31,430 nucleotides of DNA from Lachnospiraceae bacterium UBA4711. GTDB taxonomy: Bacteria > Bacillota > Clostridia > Lachnospirales > Lachnospiraceae. The notes below the pieces were generated by a model. The model ran no database searches and had not been told where the DNA came from. It saw only the letters and a list, made by a program, of their open reading frames with translations. Positions 1 through 7,345 of the stretch are shown here, piece after piece; position 1 is the first letter of the stretch, and each line of letters begins with the position of its first letter. The position numbers were made by a program, and so were the translations under genes. The DNA lies in the NCBI GenBank assembly GCA_002404515.1, contig DHJV01000157.1, positions 904-32,333 of the forward strand, given 5' to 3'.

Positions 1-300
1 CCTGCGGTTGCAGCCACAGTGACGGGCAATGCCACCTATGAGGCAGCCTGGAAGTCCAACTCTACGACAACAACGCCGGGTGATAATAAGCCAAACACCA
101 GCAAAATGACAAGCCCGGACACAGGCGAAAAGACAAGCCCGGACACAGGCGAAACGACAAGCCCGGACACAGGCGAAACGGCAAGCCCGAAGACTGGCGA
201 TACCGGCAATCCGGTTCTGTGGGCTGTGCTGCTGTTCGTCAGCTGTGGTGCATTGACCGGTACCATAGTCATTGGAAAAAAGAAAAAGACTATGAAGTAA
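1..300 (+). CDS. C-terminal end of a sortase-anchored surface protein (5' partial)
   Basis: The reading frame is open from base 1, so this is the last 99 codons of a gene that begins outside the window. The first visible residues (AATVTGNATYEAAW) look like the end of a Listeria-Bacteroides/InlB-type extracellular repeat. A Thr/Ser/Pro-rich spacer follows, with three SPDTGE units and a final SPKTGD. After that come a hydrophobic stretch of about 20 residues and a KKKKTMK tail, which is the layout of a cell-wall sorting signal (variant motif S-P-K-T-G in place of L-P-x-T-G). The protein is therefore probably secreted and joined to peptidoglycan by a sortase. Its function cannot be read from this fragment. 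No clear intrinsic terminator follows; a weak 6-bp hairpin without a T-run lies at 340-357. Confidence 0.8.
   Translation, partial: PAVAATVTGNATYEAAWKSNSTTTTPGDNKPNTSKMTSPDTGEKTSPDTGETTSPDTGETASPKTGDTGNPVLWAVLLFVSCGALTGTIVIGKKKKTMK
109..204 (+). repeat. Four 24-bp tandem units encoding TSPDTGE(K/T)
   Basis: Units at 109-132, 133-156 and 157-180 are nearly identical at DNA level (ACAAGCCCGGACACAGGCGA followed by A and a variable codon). The fourth, at 181-204, is diverged and encodes ASPKTGDT, which is the sorting motif itself. The repeat is in frame inside the surface-protein gene and lengthens the wall-spanning spacer. Near identity suggests recent slippage or recombination. Confidence 0.85.
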
Positions 301-430
301 GCAACCTTAAGGCGTTTAATGATAATCTGTTGAATATAGGTAGATTGCATTATCTACTAATAATCGTGCATAAATGAAATTCTCTCTTCTGAAATGTAAA
401 AATTAGCACGTTTAATGTAATTCTGGAATA

Positions 431-459
431 TTGAATTAAGTAAATTCATGCTGTACAAT
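431..459 (+). promoter_or_regulatory. Sigma-A promoter for the ChW/Big_2 protein gene
   Basis: TTGAAT at 431-436 and TACAAT at 454-459 are separated by 17 bases. Transcription would start near 466, giving a leader of about 108 nt before the ATG at 574. The rest of the 301-573 gap holds nothing else I can support. Confidence 0.55.
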
Positions 460-573
460 AACTGGCGTATGTAGAAATTGGGGCGGACTTTGTCTGTTTG
501 TTGTGTGCCTATACAAAGGATGAAGTTTTGACTCGAAAAAGAATTTTTATAATTTATAAGGAGGAGAGAAAAC

Positions 574-2754
574 ATGCAGAAAAGTATGAAGAAGATTGTT
601 GCTTTTCTTTTAGCCTTCGTTGTTGCAGTCAGCGTGATTACAACCGGTTCTTTGACATCAGAAGCTGCATCTGTACCGACAGTTACATATCGTGTACATG
701 TCCAGAAAGATGGCTGGAAGCAGGGCTGGGTAAAGAATGGCAAGTCTGCAGGTACAACAGGTGAAGCTAAGAGACTGGAAGCAATTCAGATTAAGGTCGA
801 AGGCGACAAGAATCTTGGCATTGAGTACAAAACCCACATTCAGTCAATTGGCTGGGAAAAGAGCTTCTCAGTAAACGGTGGACAGAGTGGTACAGTTGGT
901 GCAGCAAAGAGACTGGAGGCAATCCAGATCAAATTGACTGGTTCCGATGCAGGCAAGTACGATGTATATTACAGAGTACATGCACAGTCTTATGGATGGT
1001 TAGGATGGGCGAAGAATGGTCAGTCCGCTGGTACAGCAGGACAGGCAAAGAGACTGGAGTCAATCCAGATTCAGATTCTCCCTAAGGGCACACTTCCATC
1101 AGAGGGATCTTTTGGCTGCGCATTTGTAGATCTTGGTAAGACACCTTCTATGACAGCAGATGGTGCAGTAAAGTACAGCGTACATGTTCAGACATACGGC
1201 GATCAGAAAGAAGTTTGTGATGGCGCAGTAGCTGGTACATTTGGCGAAGCAAAGAGATTGGAAGGTATCAAGATCAAGCTTGATACTACAAAGCTTGATA
1301 TCCCTGGTTTAACAGGTGGTATCACATACAGAACTCATGTACAGACATACGGCTGGACGAAAGGCTGGGTTAAGGATGGAAAGATGTCTGGTACATCTCA
1401 TGAGGCAAAGAGACTCGAAGCAATCGAGATCAAGCTTACAGGCGAAGTCGCAAATTACTATGATGTATACTACAGAGTACATGCACAGACATACGGCTGG
1501 TTAGGATGGGCTAAGAATGGCCAGACTGCTGGTTCCGCTGGTGCAGCTAAGAGACTTGAGGGTATTCAGATCTGCGTAGTTCCGAAGGGATCACCAGCTC
1601 CAAATGCATTGCCAGCTACAAACAGCTATGCATTCATGAGCTCGACTGAGAAGGGTACACAGGCAGCAAAAGAAGTTACGGCAACTGCACTTTCTGCTGC
1701 TATGACAAAGTCTGCAACAATGAATGTCGGTGCAACAGATAAGGTGAAACTTACATTTGCTCCTACATCTGTTACAAACAAGAGAGTTGTTTACACATCT
1801 TCAGATGAGTCTGTAGCAACTGTTGATGTAACAGGTAAGGTTACAGCAGTTAAGGCTGGTACAGCTACAATTACAGCTACAACAACAGATGGCTCTAAGA
1901 AGTCTGCAGCAGTTAAGGTTACAGTTGTTAAGGCACTTGCACAGATTCTTGCTACTCCAGCACAGTTGGATGTTGCAGTTGGTGCTACAGCACAGGCAAA
2001 GCTTTCATTTGTTCCTGCTGACGCAACAAATACAGCTGTTACATATGCATCTTCAAATGAGAAGATTGCAACCGTTGATGAGAAGGGTACTATCACTGGT
2101 GTTGCCAGAGGTACAGCTCAGATTATCGTAACATCGAAGGAGAACGCTAAGGTTCAGACTATGATTCAGGTAACAGTTAAGGATGCTGTTACAACAAAGG
2201 TAGAGGTTCTTGATAAGGCTTCTGCAACTCTGACATTCTCAGGTGTTGGTGATACACTCGTAGATGATTTGAATGATGCAGTTAAGAACTGCAAGTCAGA
2301 TCTTCAGGGCTTAAAGGGTGAAGACTGGACAGCAACTTGTGGCGATGATACATATACAGTTAAGTATGATGGTGACACTTTGACATACTTCAAGGATGGC
2401 AAGGAAATCACAGATATCAAGGCAGCAGTTGCAGGTAAGACTATGACTCTTACAGCTCCAGTTAGAGCAGGTAAGGCAAACGAGGTTATCAAGGCAGCTC
2501 AGGCTGTTCAGAACAAGGCTGATTACGCAAATAACAAGGCTGTAAAGGCAACTATTACATTGGAGAAGACAAACAGATATGTAATTAGTGATGCAGTTAT
2601 CGACAGCAGATATACAACAGCAAAGATCAATGGAAAAGCATACCAGGTATACTTCCAGGATAATGCTATGTATGTTGTTGGAGATGTAACAAACGACACA
2701 TTCTTCAAGAATATGGCAAATGAAGGAATTGCAAAGCTTACAATAGTTAAGTAA
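574..2754 (+). CDS. Secreted ChW-repeat / Big_2 (bacterial Ig-like) protein
   Basis: A 726-residue exported protein. Residues 1-32 form a signal peptide (MQKSMKK, a hydrophobic core, then SEAAS). Six ChW (clostridial hydrophobic, with conserved W) repeats start near residues 39, 85, 132, 201, 252 and 300, recognisable by Y-R-V-H-x-Q-x-x-G-W ... A-K-R-L-E-x-I-x-I. Repeat 4 has Asp where the GW tryptophan should be. Two Big_2 Ig-like domains follow at about 370-453 and 455-538, each with the S-S-x-E-x-(V/I)-A-T-V-D core. The last ~185 residues match no family I recognise. There is no LPxTG motif or transmembrane end, so the protein is released or held non-covalently at the surface. ChW and Big_2 domains usually mediate adhesion or cell-surface binding; the ligand is unknown. 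A strong GGAGGAG lies 7-8 nt before the ATG. Codon choice (ACA, GCA/GCT, AAG; few GCG or CCG) differs from the neighbours and suggests high expression. Confidence 0.88.
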   Translation: MQKSMKKIVAFLLAFVVAVSVITTGSLTSEAASVPTVTYRVHVQKDGWKQGWVKNGKSAGTTGEAKRLEAIQIKVEGDKNLGIEYKTHIQSIGWEKSFSVNGGQSGTVGAAKRLEAIQIKLTGSDAGKYDVYYRVHAQSYGWLGWAKNGQSAGTAGQAKRLESIQIQILPKGTLPSEGSFGCAFVDLGKTPSMTADGAVKYSVHVQTYGDQKEVCDGAVAGTFGEAKRLEGIKIKLDTTKLDIPGLTGGITYRTHVQTYGWTKGWVKDGKMSGTSHEAKRLEAIEIKLTGEVANYYDVYYRVHAQTYGWLGWAKNGQTAGSAGAAKRLEGIQICVVPKGSPAPNALPATNSYAFMSSTEKGTQAAKEVTATALSAAMTKSATMNVGATDKVKLTFAPTSVTNKRVVYTSSDESVATVDVTGKVTAVKAGTATITATTTDGSKKSAAVKVTVVKALAQILATPAQLDVAVGATAQAKLSFVPADATNTAVTYASSNEKIATVDEKGTITGVARGTAQIIVTSKENAKVQTMIQVTVKDAVTTKVEVLDKASATLTFSGVGDTLVDDLNDAVKNCKSDLQGLKGEDWTATCGDDTYTVKYDGDTLTYFKDGKEITDIKAAVAGKTMTLTAPVRAGKANEVIKAAQAVQNKADYANNKAVKATITLEKTNRYVISDAVIDSRYTTAKINGKAYQVYFQDNAMYVVGDVTNDTFFKNMANEGIAKLTIVK

Positions 2755-2787
2755 TCCTACATTCCGTACAAAATAAAATGTATATAG

Positions 2788-2820
2788 AGGCTGTTACAAT
2801 ATGTAGCAGCCTTTATATGA
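2788..2820 (+). terminator. Intrinsic terminator after the ChW gene
   Basis: AGGCTGTTAC (2788-2797) pairs with GTAGCAGCCT (2803-2812), with one G-U pair and a 5-nt AATAT loop. An AT-rich tail (TTATATGATTT) follows. The T-run is short, so efficiency may be moderate. Confidence 0.7.
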
Positions 2821-2844
2821 TTTAAAACATATGATATGTTTAGC

Positions 2845-2883
2845 AAATTGCAAAAATCACGTTCTGCATACTTTTTGCAATTT
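2845..2883. promoter_or_regulatory. 12-bp perfect inverted repeat upstream of the cps-type operon
   Basis: AAATTGCAAAAA (2845-2856) and TTTTTGCAATTT (2872-2883) are exact reverse complements, separated by 15 nt. The element lies between the previous terminator and the first gene of the next operon, 35 nt before its ATG. It could be a regulator site or a leader hairpin. I see no convincing -35/-10 pair nearby, so the promoter is not placed. Confidence 0.5.
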
Positions 2884-2918
2884 TCCAAGCATATGATAGA
2901 GAGGAAACGAGGAGCTAT

Positions 2919-4535
2919 ATGGAATCCAAAGGGAGAAGATTTCATTTTCATAGAAAGTCTGCGCGGATCGCAACGCTGGCACTGATCGTGCCGATGATGG
3001 TGTTGGGATTTACTGTTCGCGCTCTGGCGGGAGATATCAATGGTGAGGAAGCGCGTGTGATTGCAGCGGCTTCTGGGACGTTTTATTATAACAATGAAGC
3101 ATATGCGGCAAGACCGGAATATATTTCACAGTTAACCGGATATCTGGCACAGGATGATGTCGATTTGTCTGCAAGTCAGGCAGATGCAGCGATTTCACAG
3201 ATGTATGGAAGCATTGCACAGGGAGTTTCGGAAGGATATCTGTATAAGCTGAGCGATGCAGAAGATACAACGGAGGAGACGACAGAAGAGAATACAACCG
3301 AAGCAACAACCGAGACGACAAAGCCGCCAATCATGGTTGTACCGACGGAGGAAGCGGCAACAGAAGCGGAGAATCCGGAATCAGATGTGAAAGAGGATGG
3401 TTCCACCGGAGAATCTGCGGGTATGCAGACAACAGAAGCTGTGATTCAGCAGATTGACGAAGAGGAAGCAGACGGCAAGGTCACATATGATGTGGAACAT
3501 CATACGATTATATATGAGAACAAGGACGGAAGCGAGAAGAAAAAACTGCCATCCGTCAACCATCCATTGGATGTAACAAACTATGTGCGGGTTGGAAATA
3601 TTGTTATTTACACGATGCTTGGTATTATCTTATTGCTGGTACTTGGTCTGTATCTTGGAAAATGCTTCCCTTGGCAGCGCAAGAAGCGGAACCGGAAGAC
3701 TGCACGCTACTATGTGAATCACAAGATGCGCAGTGCATATCGGAAGATTACGGGAACTGTATATATGGTGATAATTGCGGCACATGTCATGGTTGGTGTG
3801 TTGCTGCTCGGTGTGGGGGCAAGTGTATTCCGTCAGTCATTTGTGATTGATAATCTGACCTCCAGCGGGTATTATAGATATGTTTATGATGATATGAATC
3901 AGGCGATTCAGCGGGAGCTTGCAGATCAAAATGCCGAAGCGGTTGATACGATGATGCAGCAGGTTGGATACGATACCTTTTTGAATGCGGCAAAGCAGCA
4001 GGCGAAGAGCAGTCTGAGCGGAACGATACAGAATTATGATGGCTCAGAGCTGCAGCAGAAGCTGATGGAAATGGACTGTGGACTTTCTGGGGAAGCACAG
4101 CAGACCTGTGCCAATGTGATTGTTGGAAATGTGCAGAGTTATTCTACGGACATGGTTGGTTCCAGCATTTATGGAATCAAGCAGGGATATTGGGCATTCA
4201 TGAAACAGACACTTCCGATTATGGCAGTCAACATGCTGCTTATGGTCGTGATCGTCATACTTATGGATCGGTATCATCACCGTGGGGTGCGGTATATTGC
4301 ACGCGGCGTGATTGCAGGAGCAGTCATCGCATTGCTTTTTGCGATTGGATCGTATGTGATGAAGCCGTATGCGAAGATTTATATGCAGCCGTCGAGCCTG
4401 TATTTATTTGTGCGGGATTATGCGAAACATGCGGCTATGATTGTGGGGGCGATCGCAAGCATGGCAGTTCTCGTAGGGGTATTGCTTATGATGCTGGTAG
4501 GCGTAGTGCGTAAGAGACAAATGGAAGACGAATAA
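2919..4535 (+). CDS. Unrecognised multi-pass membrane protein heading the cpsBCD operon
   Basis: A 538-residue protein I cannot assign to a family. An N-terminal hydrophobic segment (about 17-37, ending ALAG) looks like a signal peptide or anchor. The external part that follows contains a Thr/Glu-rich linker (about 115-140, TTEE/TTEA repeats). Then come a transmembrane helix (about 227-248), a very basic cytoplasmic loop (KCFPWQRKKRNRKTARYY), a second helix (about 281-304), an external region of about 120 residues, and three more helices (about 430-450, 459-478, 505-530). The ATG at 2919 follows GAGGAG by 4 nt. Only 12 nt separate it from cpsB, so it is almost certainly co-transcribed with the BY-kinase system and may be a partner or substrate-handling component of it. 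That role is inferred from position only. Confidence 0.75.
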   Translation: MESKGRRFHFHRKSARIATLALIVPMMVLGFTVRALAGDINGEEARVIAAASGTFYYNNEAYAARPEYISQLTGYLAQDDVDLSASQADAAISQMYGSIAQGVSEGYLYKLSDAEDTTEETTEENTTEATTETTKPPIMVVPTEEAATEAENPESDVKEDGSTGESAGMQTTEAVIQQIDEEEADGKVTYDVEHHTIIYENKDGSEKKKLPSVNHPLDVTNYVRVGNIVIYTMLGIILLLVLGLYLGKCFPWQRKKRNRKTARYYVNHKMRSAYRKITGTVYMVIIAAHVMVGVLLLGVGASVFRQSFVIDNLTSSGYYRYVYDDMNQAIQRELADQNAEAVDTMMQQVGYDTFLNAAKQQAKSSLSGTIQNYDGSELQQKLMEMDCGLSGEAQQTCANVIVGNVQSYSTDMVGSSIYGIKQGYWAFMKQTLPIMAVNMLLMVVIVILMDRYHHRGVRYIARGVIAGAVIALLFAIGSYVMKPYAKIYMQPSSLYLFVRDYAKHAAMIVGAIASMAVLVGVLLMMLVGVVRKRQMEDE

Positions 4536-4547
4536 GGGGAAAAACAG

Positions 4548-5273
4548 TTGAAGATAGTAGATGTACATTGTCATGTTCTACCGGGAGTAGATGACGGCTC
4601 CAAGAACGAAGAGATGTCTATGGATATGATTGATATTGCATATAGTCAGGGAATTCGTGCAATGATTCTGACACCGCATTATTATCTGGGACATACCAGG
4701 GAGACAGGAGCAGATTTTAAAAAGATATTTGAGGTACTGCGCGGAAACGTGCAGCAGAAATATCCTGATTATGAGATGTATCTTGGAAATGAGGTATATT
4801 GGAATAAAGGTGTGATCGCGGCACTGAAAGACCAGCGCATCAACACGATGCAGGGGACAAAATACGTGCTCGTAGAATTTGCACCCGCGGCGGGTTATTC
4901 CGATATATTTGAAGCAATCCGTATGCTGACACAGGCTGGATATCGCCCATTGGTTGCACATGTAGAGCGTTATCACGAGTTGACAAAGCATATAGACCGC
5001 GTGGATGAAATCTGTAAAAATGGAGCCATCCTGCAGATGAATGTGGGCAGTCTGGTCGGCGGCATGTTTGACAGTCATGTGAAATGGTGTCGTAAGCTGA
5101 TGCAGGAGGGCTACATCAGTATGATTGGCACAGATGCGCATAACACGGATGACCGGGCACCTTTTGTGAAGGAAGGACTGGCCTGGATGGAGAAGAAAAT
5201 GGACGCGGAGCTGCTGGAGGATGTATTACATAGAAATGCAGAGAAGCTGCTGCGGAACGAGCGAATAGATTAA
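4548..5273 (+). CDS. cpsB: CpsB/YwqE-type PHP-family tyrosine-protein phosphatase
   Basis: A 241-residue metal-dependent phosphatase of the PHP fold that removes phosphate from the tyrosine-rich tail of a BY-kinase. Visible metal ligands are the opening D-V-H-C-H motif (residues 5-9), the LTPH histidine, the glutamate in GNEVYW, V-A-H-V-E-R-Y, and G-T-D-A-H near the C-terminus. Its length is close to the usual ~250. The start is TTG at 4548: AAGGGG lies 8 nt upstream and the DVHCH motif begins five codons later, as in homologues. It sits between the membrane protein (12-nt gap) and the Wzz-like gene (23-nt gap), in the cpsB-cpsC-cpsD order known from streptococcal capsule loci. Use of TTG may lower its translation relative to the kinase. 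Confidence 0.93.
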   Translation: MKIVDVHCHVLPGVDDGSKNEEMSMDMIDIAYSQGIRAMILTPHYYLGHTRETGADFKKIFEVLRGNVQQKYPDYEMYLGNEVYWNKGVIAALKDQRINTMQGTKYVLVEFAPAAGYSDIFEAIRMLTQAGYRPLVAHVERYHELTKHIDRVDEICKNGAILQMNVGSLVGGMFDSHVKWCRKLMQEGYISMIGTDAHNTDDRAPFVKEGLAWMEKKMDAELLEDVLHRNAEKLLRNERID

Positions 5274-5296
5274 CAGGGAGGATAAACGGGAAAACG

Positions 5297-6055
5297 ATGG
5301 AGAACGAAAAGAAAATACAATCTCAAAGCACAGAAGAAATTGATTTGAAAGAATTATTTTTAGTATTGTGGTCGAAAATCTGGATTCTGATCGGCGCGGC
5401 AGTCGCAGGCGCTGTGATCGCGGCATTGTATACGATCTTATGTGTGACGCCGATGTATGAATCAACATCCTCTTTGTATATTTTGTCAAAGACAACGACA
5501 TTGACATCTCTGACAGATTTGCAGATGGGTACACAGCTGACACAGGACTATATGGTGCTTGCGAAGAGCCGGAATGTAGTGGAATCCGTGATTCAGGAAT
5601 TGGAGCTGGATATGACATATGAGGAGTTTCTGGATACTGTTACAATCACCAATGATTCCAATACACGTATTCTGACCTTGTCTGTGCGAAATGCAGATCC
5701 GTATATGGCAAAGACCATTGTCGACAAGTATGCAGAGGTCACAGCAAAGAAAACAGCAGATGTCATGGCGACCGAAGTGCCGAATGTTGTAGATACCGGT
5801 GTGGTAGCTGAGAATCCGGTATCGCCAAATACGAAGAAGAACATTGTGCTTGGTGCATTGATCGTGTTTGTGCTGGCAGCAGGTGTGATTATAGTAAGGT
5901 ATCTGCTGGATGATTCTATCAAGACGGCAGATGATGCAGAGAAGTATCTGGGACTTACAAACCTTGGCTCGATTCCTGTATACCAGAATGAGAAGAAGAC
6001 AAAGGGTAAGAAGACAAAGAAAAGCAGTAAGCATGTGATGAAAAAGAGCGCTTAA
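5297..6055 (+). CDS. cpsC: CpsC/YveK-type Wzz-like polysaccharide co-polymerase, kinase activator
   Basis: A 252-residue membrane adaptor. After a short cytoplasmic N-terminus with the I-D-L-K-E-L motif typical of Wzz-type proteins comes transmembrane helix 1 (about 27-49), an external domain, the conserved proline-containing segment E-N-P-V-S-P-N before helix 2 (about 181-203), and a basic cytoplasmic tail ending in a lysine-rich run. In Gram-positive bacteria such proteins control polysaccharide chain length and activate the separate BY-kinase through the cytoplasmic tail. The cognate kinase gene starts 14 nt downstream. No kinase domain is fused to it, which fits the split Firmicutes arrangement. 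Confidence 0.92.
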   Translation: MENEKKIQSQSTEEIDLKELFLVLWSKIWILIGAAVAGAVIAALYTILCVTPMYESTSSLYILSKTTTLTSLTDLQMGTQLTQDYMVLAKSRNVVESVIQELELDMTYEEFLDTVTITNDSNTRILTLSVRNADPYMAKTIVDKYAEVTAKKTADVMATEVPNVVDTGVVAENPVSPNTKKNIVLGALIVFVLAAGVIIVRYLLDDSIKTADDAEKYLGLTNLGSIPVYQNEKKTKGKKTKKSSKHVMKKSA

Positions 6056-6069
6056 TGAGGGGATAGAAC

Positions 6070-6807
6070 ATGAAGAAGATTGTACTCGAAAAGATTGATG
6101 AGTTGAATTATAATGCGAGAGAATCGTACAAGGCTTTGCGTACGAACATTCAGTTCTTAGGAAGCGATATCAAGACGATTGCATTTACTTCGGCAACGCC
6201 GAATGAAGGAAAGTCGACGGTGTCATTTGAGCTTGCAAGAACTATGACAGAGACAGGAAAGAAGATCCTGTATGTAGATGCGGATATCCGCAAATCCGTT
6301 GCGCTGGTTCGACATGGAATCAGTGAGGAGGTTGTTGGTTTATCCCATTATCTGTCCGGACAGGAGAAGCTGGACAATGTGATCTATGAGACAAATATCG
6401 AAAATCTGCATATGATATTTTCCGGTCAAAGCGCACCGAATCCTTCAGAGCTGCTTGGAAATGATCTGTTTAAGGCATTGATGGCGAAGGGGCGGGAGGA
6501 ATACGATTATGTGATCGTGGATTGTCCGCCGCTTGGTTCCGTAATTGATGCGGCGATTGTCGCTCAGAACTGTGATGGCGCAATTATTGTGATTGCAGCA
6601 GATTCCATCAGCTATCGTCTGGAGCAGAAGGTCAAGGAACAGCTTGAGAAGTCTGGCTGCCGTATTCTTGGAACGATCATGAATAAGGTGGAAGTTGCCG
6701 GAAAAGCCTATGGAAAATATTACGGCAAATACTATGGCAAGTATTACGGAAAATATTATGGCAATTATGGTACATATGGTTCCTATGGTCAAGAGGAAAA
6801 GAAGTAG
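6070..6807 (+). CDS. cpsD: CpsD/CapB-type bacterial tyrosine (BY) kinase
   Basis: A 245-residue cytoplasmic P-loop kinase. Walker A is SATPNEGKST (41-50), Walker A' is ILYVDADIRKS (66-76; Asp70 and Asp72) and Walker B is YVIVDCPP (147-154; Asp151). The N-terminal E-S-Y-K-A-L-R-T-N motif is typical of BY-kinase oligomerisation. The C-terminus is an exceptional tyrosine cluster, four GKYY units followed by GNY-GTY-GSY, giving 12 tyrosines in the last ~32 residues. These are the expected autophosphorylation sites and the substrate of CpsB. A GAGGGG ribosome site precedes the ATG. It is the last gene of its operon: a strong terminator follows and no glycosyltransferase, flippase or polymerase gene is in the window. 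Confidence 0.94.
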   Translation: MKKIVLEKIDELNYNARESYKALRTNIQFLGSDIKTIAFTSATPNEGKSTVSFELARTMTETGKKILYVDADIRKSVALVRHGISEEVVGLSHYLSGQEKLDNVIYETNIENLHMIFSGQSAPNPSELLGNDLFKALMAKGREEYDYVIVDCPPLGSVIDAAIVAQNCDGAIIVIAADSISYRLEQKVKEQLEKSGCRILGTIMNKVEVAGKAYGKYYGKYYGKYYGKYYGNYGTYGSYGQEEKK

Positions 6808-6835
6808 ACAGGGTAGAATAAAGTTAGATTATAGA

Positions 6836-6868
6836 AAATCATCATGTGAAAGCATGGTGATTTTTTTT
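6836..6868 (+). terminator. Intrinsic terminator of the cpsBCD operon
   Basis: AAATCATCATG (6836-6846) pairs with CATGGTGATTT (6853-6863), with one G-U pair and loop TGAAAG. The right arm runs into eight T residues (6861-6868). Confidence 0.9.
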
Positions 6869-6920
6869 GTGGAATCAGAAATTATGCAGAAGGTGCAAGA
6901 ATAAAAAATAATAATACTGG

Positions 6921-6952
6921 TTGACATATAATACTATGTGTTGTATAGTATT
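6921..6952 (+). promoter_or_regulatory. padR promoter with an overlapping palindromic operator
   Basis: TTGACA (6921-6926), a 17-nt spacer and TATAGT (6944-6949) form a near-consensus sigma-A promoter. AATACTAT (6930-6937) and ATAGTATT (6945-6952) are perfect inverted arms 7 nt apart, covering the spacer and the whole -10. A repressor bound there would block RNA polymerase. PadR proteins commonly repress their own operon from such sites, so autoregulation by the next gene is the natural inference. Confidence 0.75.
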
Positions 6953-7009
6953 GCTTGTAGGAGAAATCATTATGAGCATAGCCATTACTGAATGAGAGGA
7001 GGTATACAT

Positions 7010-7345
7010 ATGGATATTCAATTAAAACGAGGCATGCTGGATGTATGCGTGCTGGCGGCAATCAAAGATGAAGATTCCTATGGATATCAGATCATCAAGG
7101 ATATGAAACCGTATGTGACGATTTCGGAGTCGACGCTGTATCCGATCTTGAGACGTCTGGAAGCAAATGCGTATCTGACGGTACAGTCGGTGGAGCATAA
7201 CGGACGACTTCGGAAGTATTATCATATTACAGATGCCGGACGGGCGCGAATCGAAGAATTTCAGGAAGAATGGAAGGAACTGGAATCCATTTATCGATTT
7301 ATTGTTCGGCAAGAACCTATGAAGGAGGCACAAGACCATGAATAA
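7010..7345 (+). CDS. PadR-family transcriptional regulator
   Basis: A 111-residue winged-helix regulator. The PadR signature is clear: MDIQLKRGMLDVCVLAAI, then D-S-Y-G-Y-Q-I-I-K, S-E-S-T-L-Y-P-I-L-R-R-L-E, and the wing G-R-L-R-K-Y-Y-H-I-T. The start is placed at ATG 7010, because GAGAGGAGG (6994-7002) lies 7 nt upstream; the earlier ATG at 6992 overlaps that site and adds six unlikely residues. Its promoter carries a palindrome over the -10. It overlaps the DUF1700 gene by 8 nt. A PadR regulator with a DUF1700 and a DUF4097 protein is a recurrent Firmicutes trio, often linked to envelope stress; the inducing signal is not known here. Confidence 0.93.
   Translation: MDIQLKRGMLDVCVLAAIKDEDSYGYQIIKDMKPYVTISESTLYPILRRLEANAYLTVQSVEHNGRLRKYYHITDAGRARIEEFQEEWKELESIYRFIVRQEPMKEAQDHE

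Noticed and set aside
109..204. Short regular repeats considered as a CRISPR-like array
   Set aside because: The units are contiguous, in frame and coding, with no spacers and no cas genes.
340..357. GTAGAT/ATCTAC hairpin after the first surface-protein gene as a terminator
   Set aside because: A 6-bp AT-rich stem with no T-run is too weak to call.
528..553. TTGACT ... TATAAT just before the ChW gene as its promoter
   Set aside because: The spacer is only 14 nt, and the transcript would start inside the ribosome site. The 17-nt-spaced pair at 431-459 is a better candidate.
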